Source of the DNA: Tenrec ecaudatus | Lineage: Eukaryota; Chordata; Mammalia; Afrosoricida; Tenrecidae | Direction: 5' to 3' | Assembly (NCBI RefSeq): GCF_050624435.1 | Contig: NC_134547.1 | Span: forward strand, 29,684,419 to 29,748,418 | Length of the DNA stretch: 64,000 nt | Shown: positions 63,955 to 64,000 of the stretch, one piece after another | Layout of the letters: every line of letters begins with the position of its first letter | Position numbering within the stretch: the first letter of the stretch is position 1 | Program-made: the position numbers and the translations under genes | Notes under the pieces: generated by a model | Told to the model about the DNA's origin: nothing | The model's database searches: none | The model's input: only the letters and a program-made list of their open reading frames with translations

Positions 63955-64000
63955 AAAAGTTAAAAAAATTATAAATTATCAAGGGTCCATGAGGGAGGGT
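63955..64000 (+). repeat. L1 3' end, cut by the window edge
   Basis: TATAAATTATCAAGGGTCCA followed by TGAGGGAGGG is the block just after the palindrome in other copies. Confidence 0.75.

Noticed and set aside
61532..64000. Search for the next upstream DPY19L3 exon
   Set aside because: No stretch encodes the expected preceding residues with proper splice sites; it probably lies beyond the window.
1..64000. CRISPR arrays, operons, ribosome binding sites or other prokaryotic features
   Set aside because: The window is mammalian; repeated units are interspersed retroposons or microsatellites, not spacer arrays.

Overview
This is mammalian nuclear DNA, most likely from an afrotherian and probably a tenrec (Echinops-like). 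Three observations support that. Many copies of a tRNA-derived SINE with the AfroSINE layout are present. There are RTE-type LINE 3' ends of the kind known from elephant and its relatives. At least two hAT elements have the ends and internal hairpin of SPIN ('Space Invader') transposons, which among afrotherians are known from the tenrec. The species is an inference; the presence of AfroSINE-like repeats is seen directly.

One protein-coding gene is present: DPY19L3, on the minus strand. Fifteen consecutive coding exons lie between 61531 and 13007, followed by a 3' UTR of about 3.7 kb that probably ends near 9275. Every junction is GT-AG, the frame stays open across all exons, and together they encode 606 residues ending at a normal stop. 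Human DPY19L3 is about 716 residues, so only the first ~110 codons and the promoter lie beyond the right edge. The product is an ER-membrane tryptophan C-mannosyltransferase.

Layout. 1-9.27 kb: intergenic DNA downstream of the gene, mostly L1 3' UTR copies, an RTE end, two LTR-like segments and a SINE fragment. 9.27-13.0 kb: the 3' UTR, containing a SINE, a CA repeat and a G-rich tract. 13.0-61.5 kb: exons separated by introns full of repeats. 61.5-64 kb: part of the next intron upstream.

The repeats record several waves. They include a degenerate ERVL provirus with both LTRs and a leucine-tRNA-type primer site (40785-46390), itself hit by an RTE and a SINE. There are two different mariner families with small palindromic derivatives, four hAT elements with recognisable ends, and L1 copies including one with a textbook 5' inversion. 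A 990-bp TA-flanked DNA transposon (53426-54415) still carries an open reading frame for the end of a pogo-like transposase. I regard that transposon as the least ordinary item in the window. No rRNA, tRNA, CRISPR or bacterial-type feature was found.
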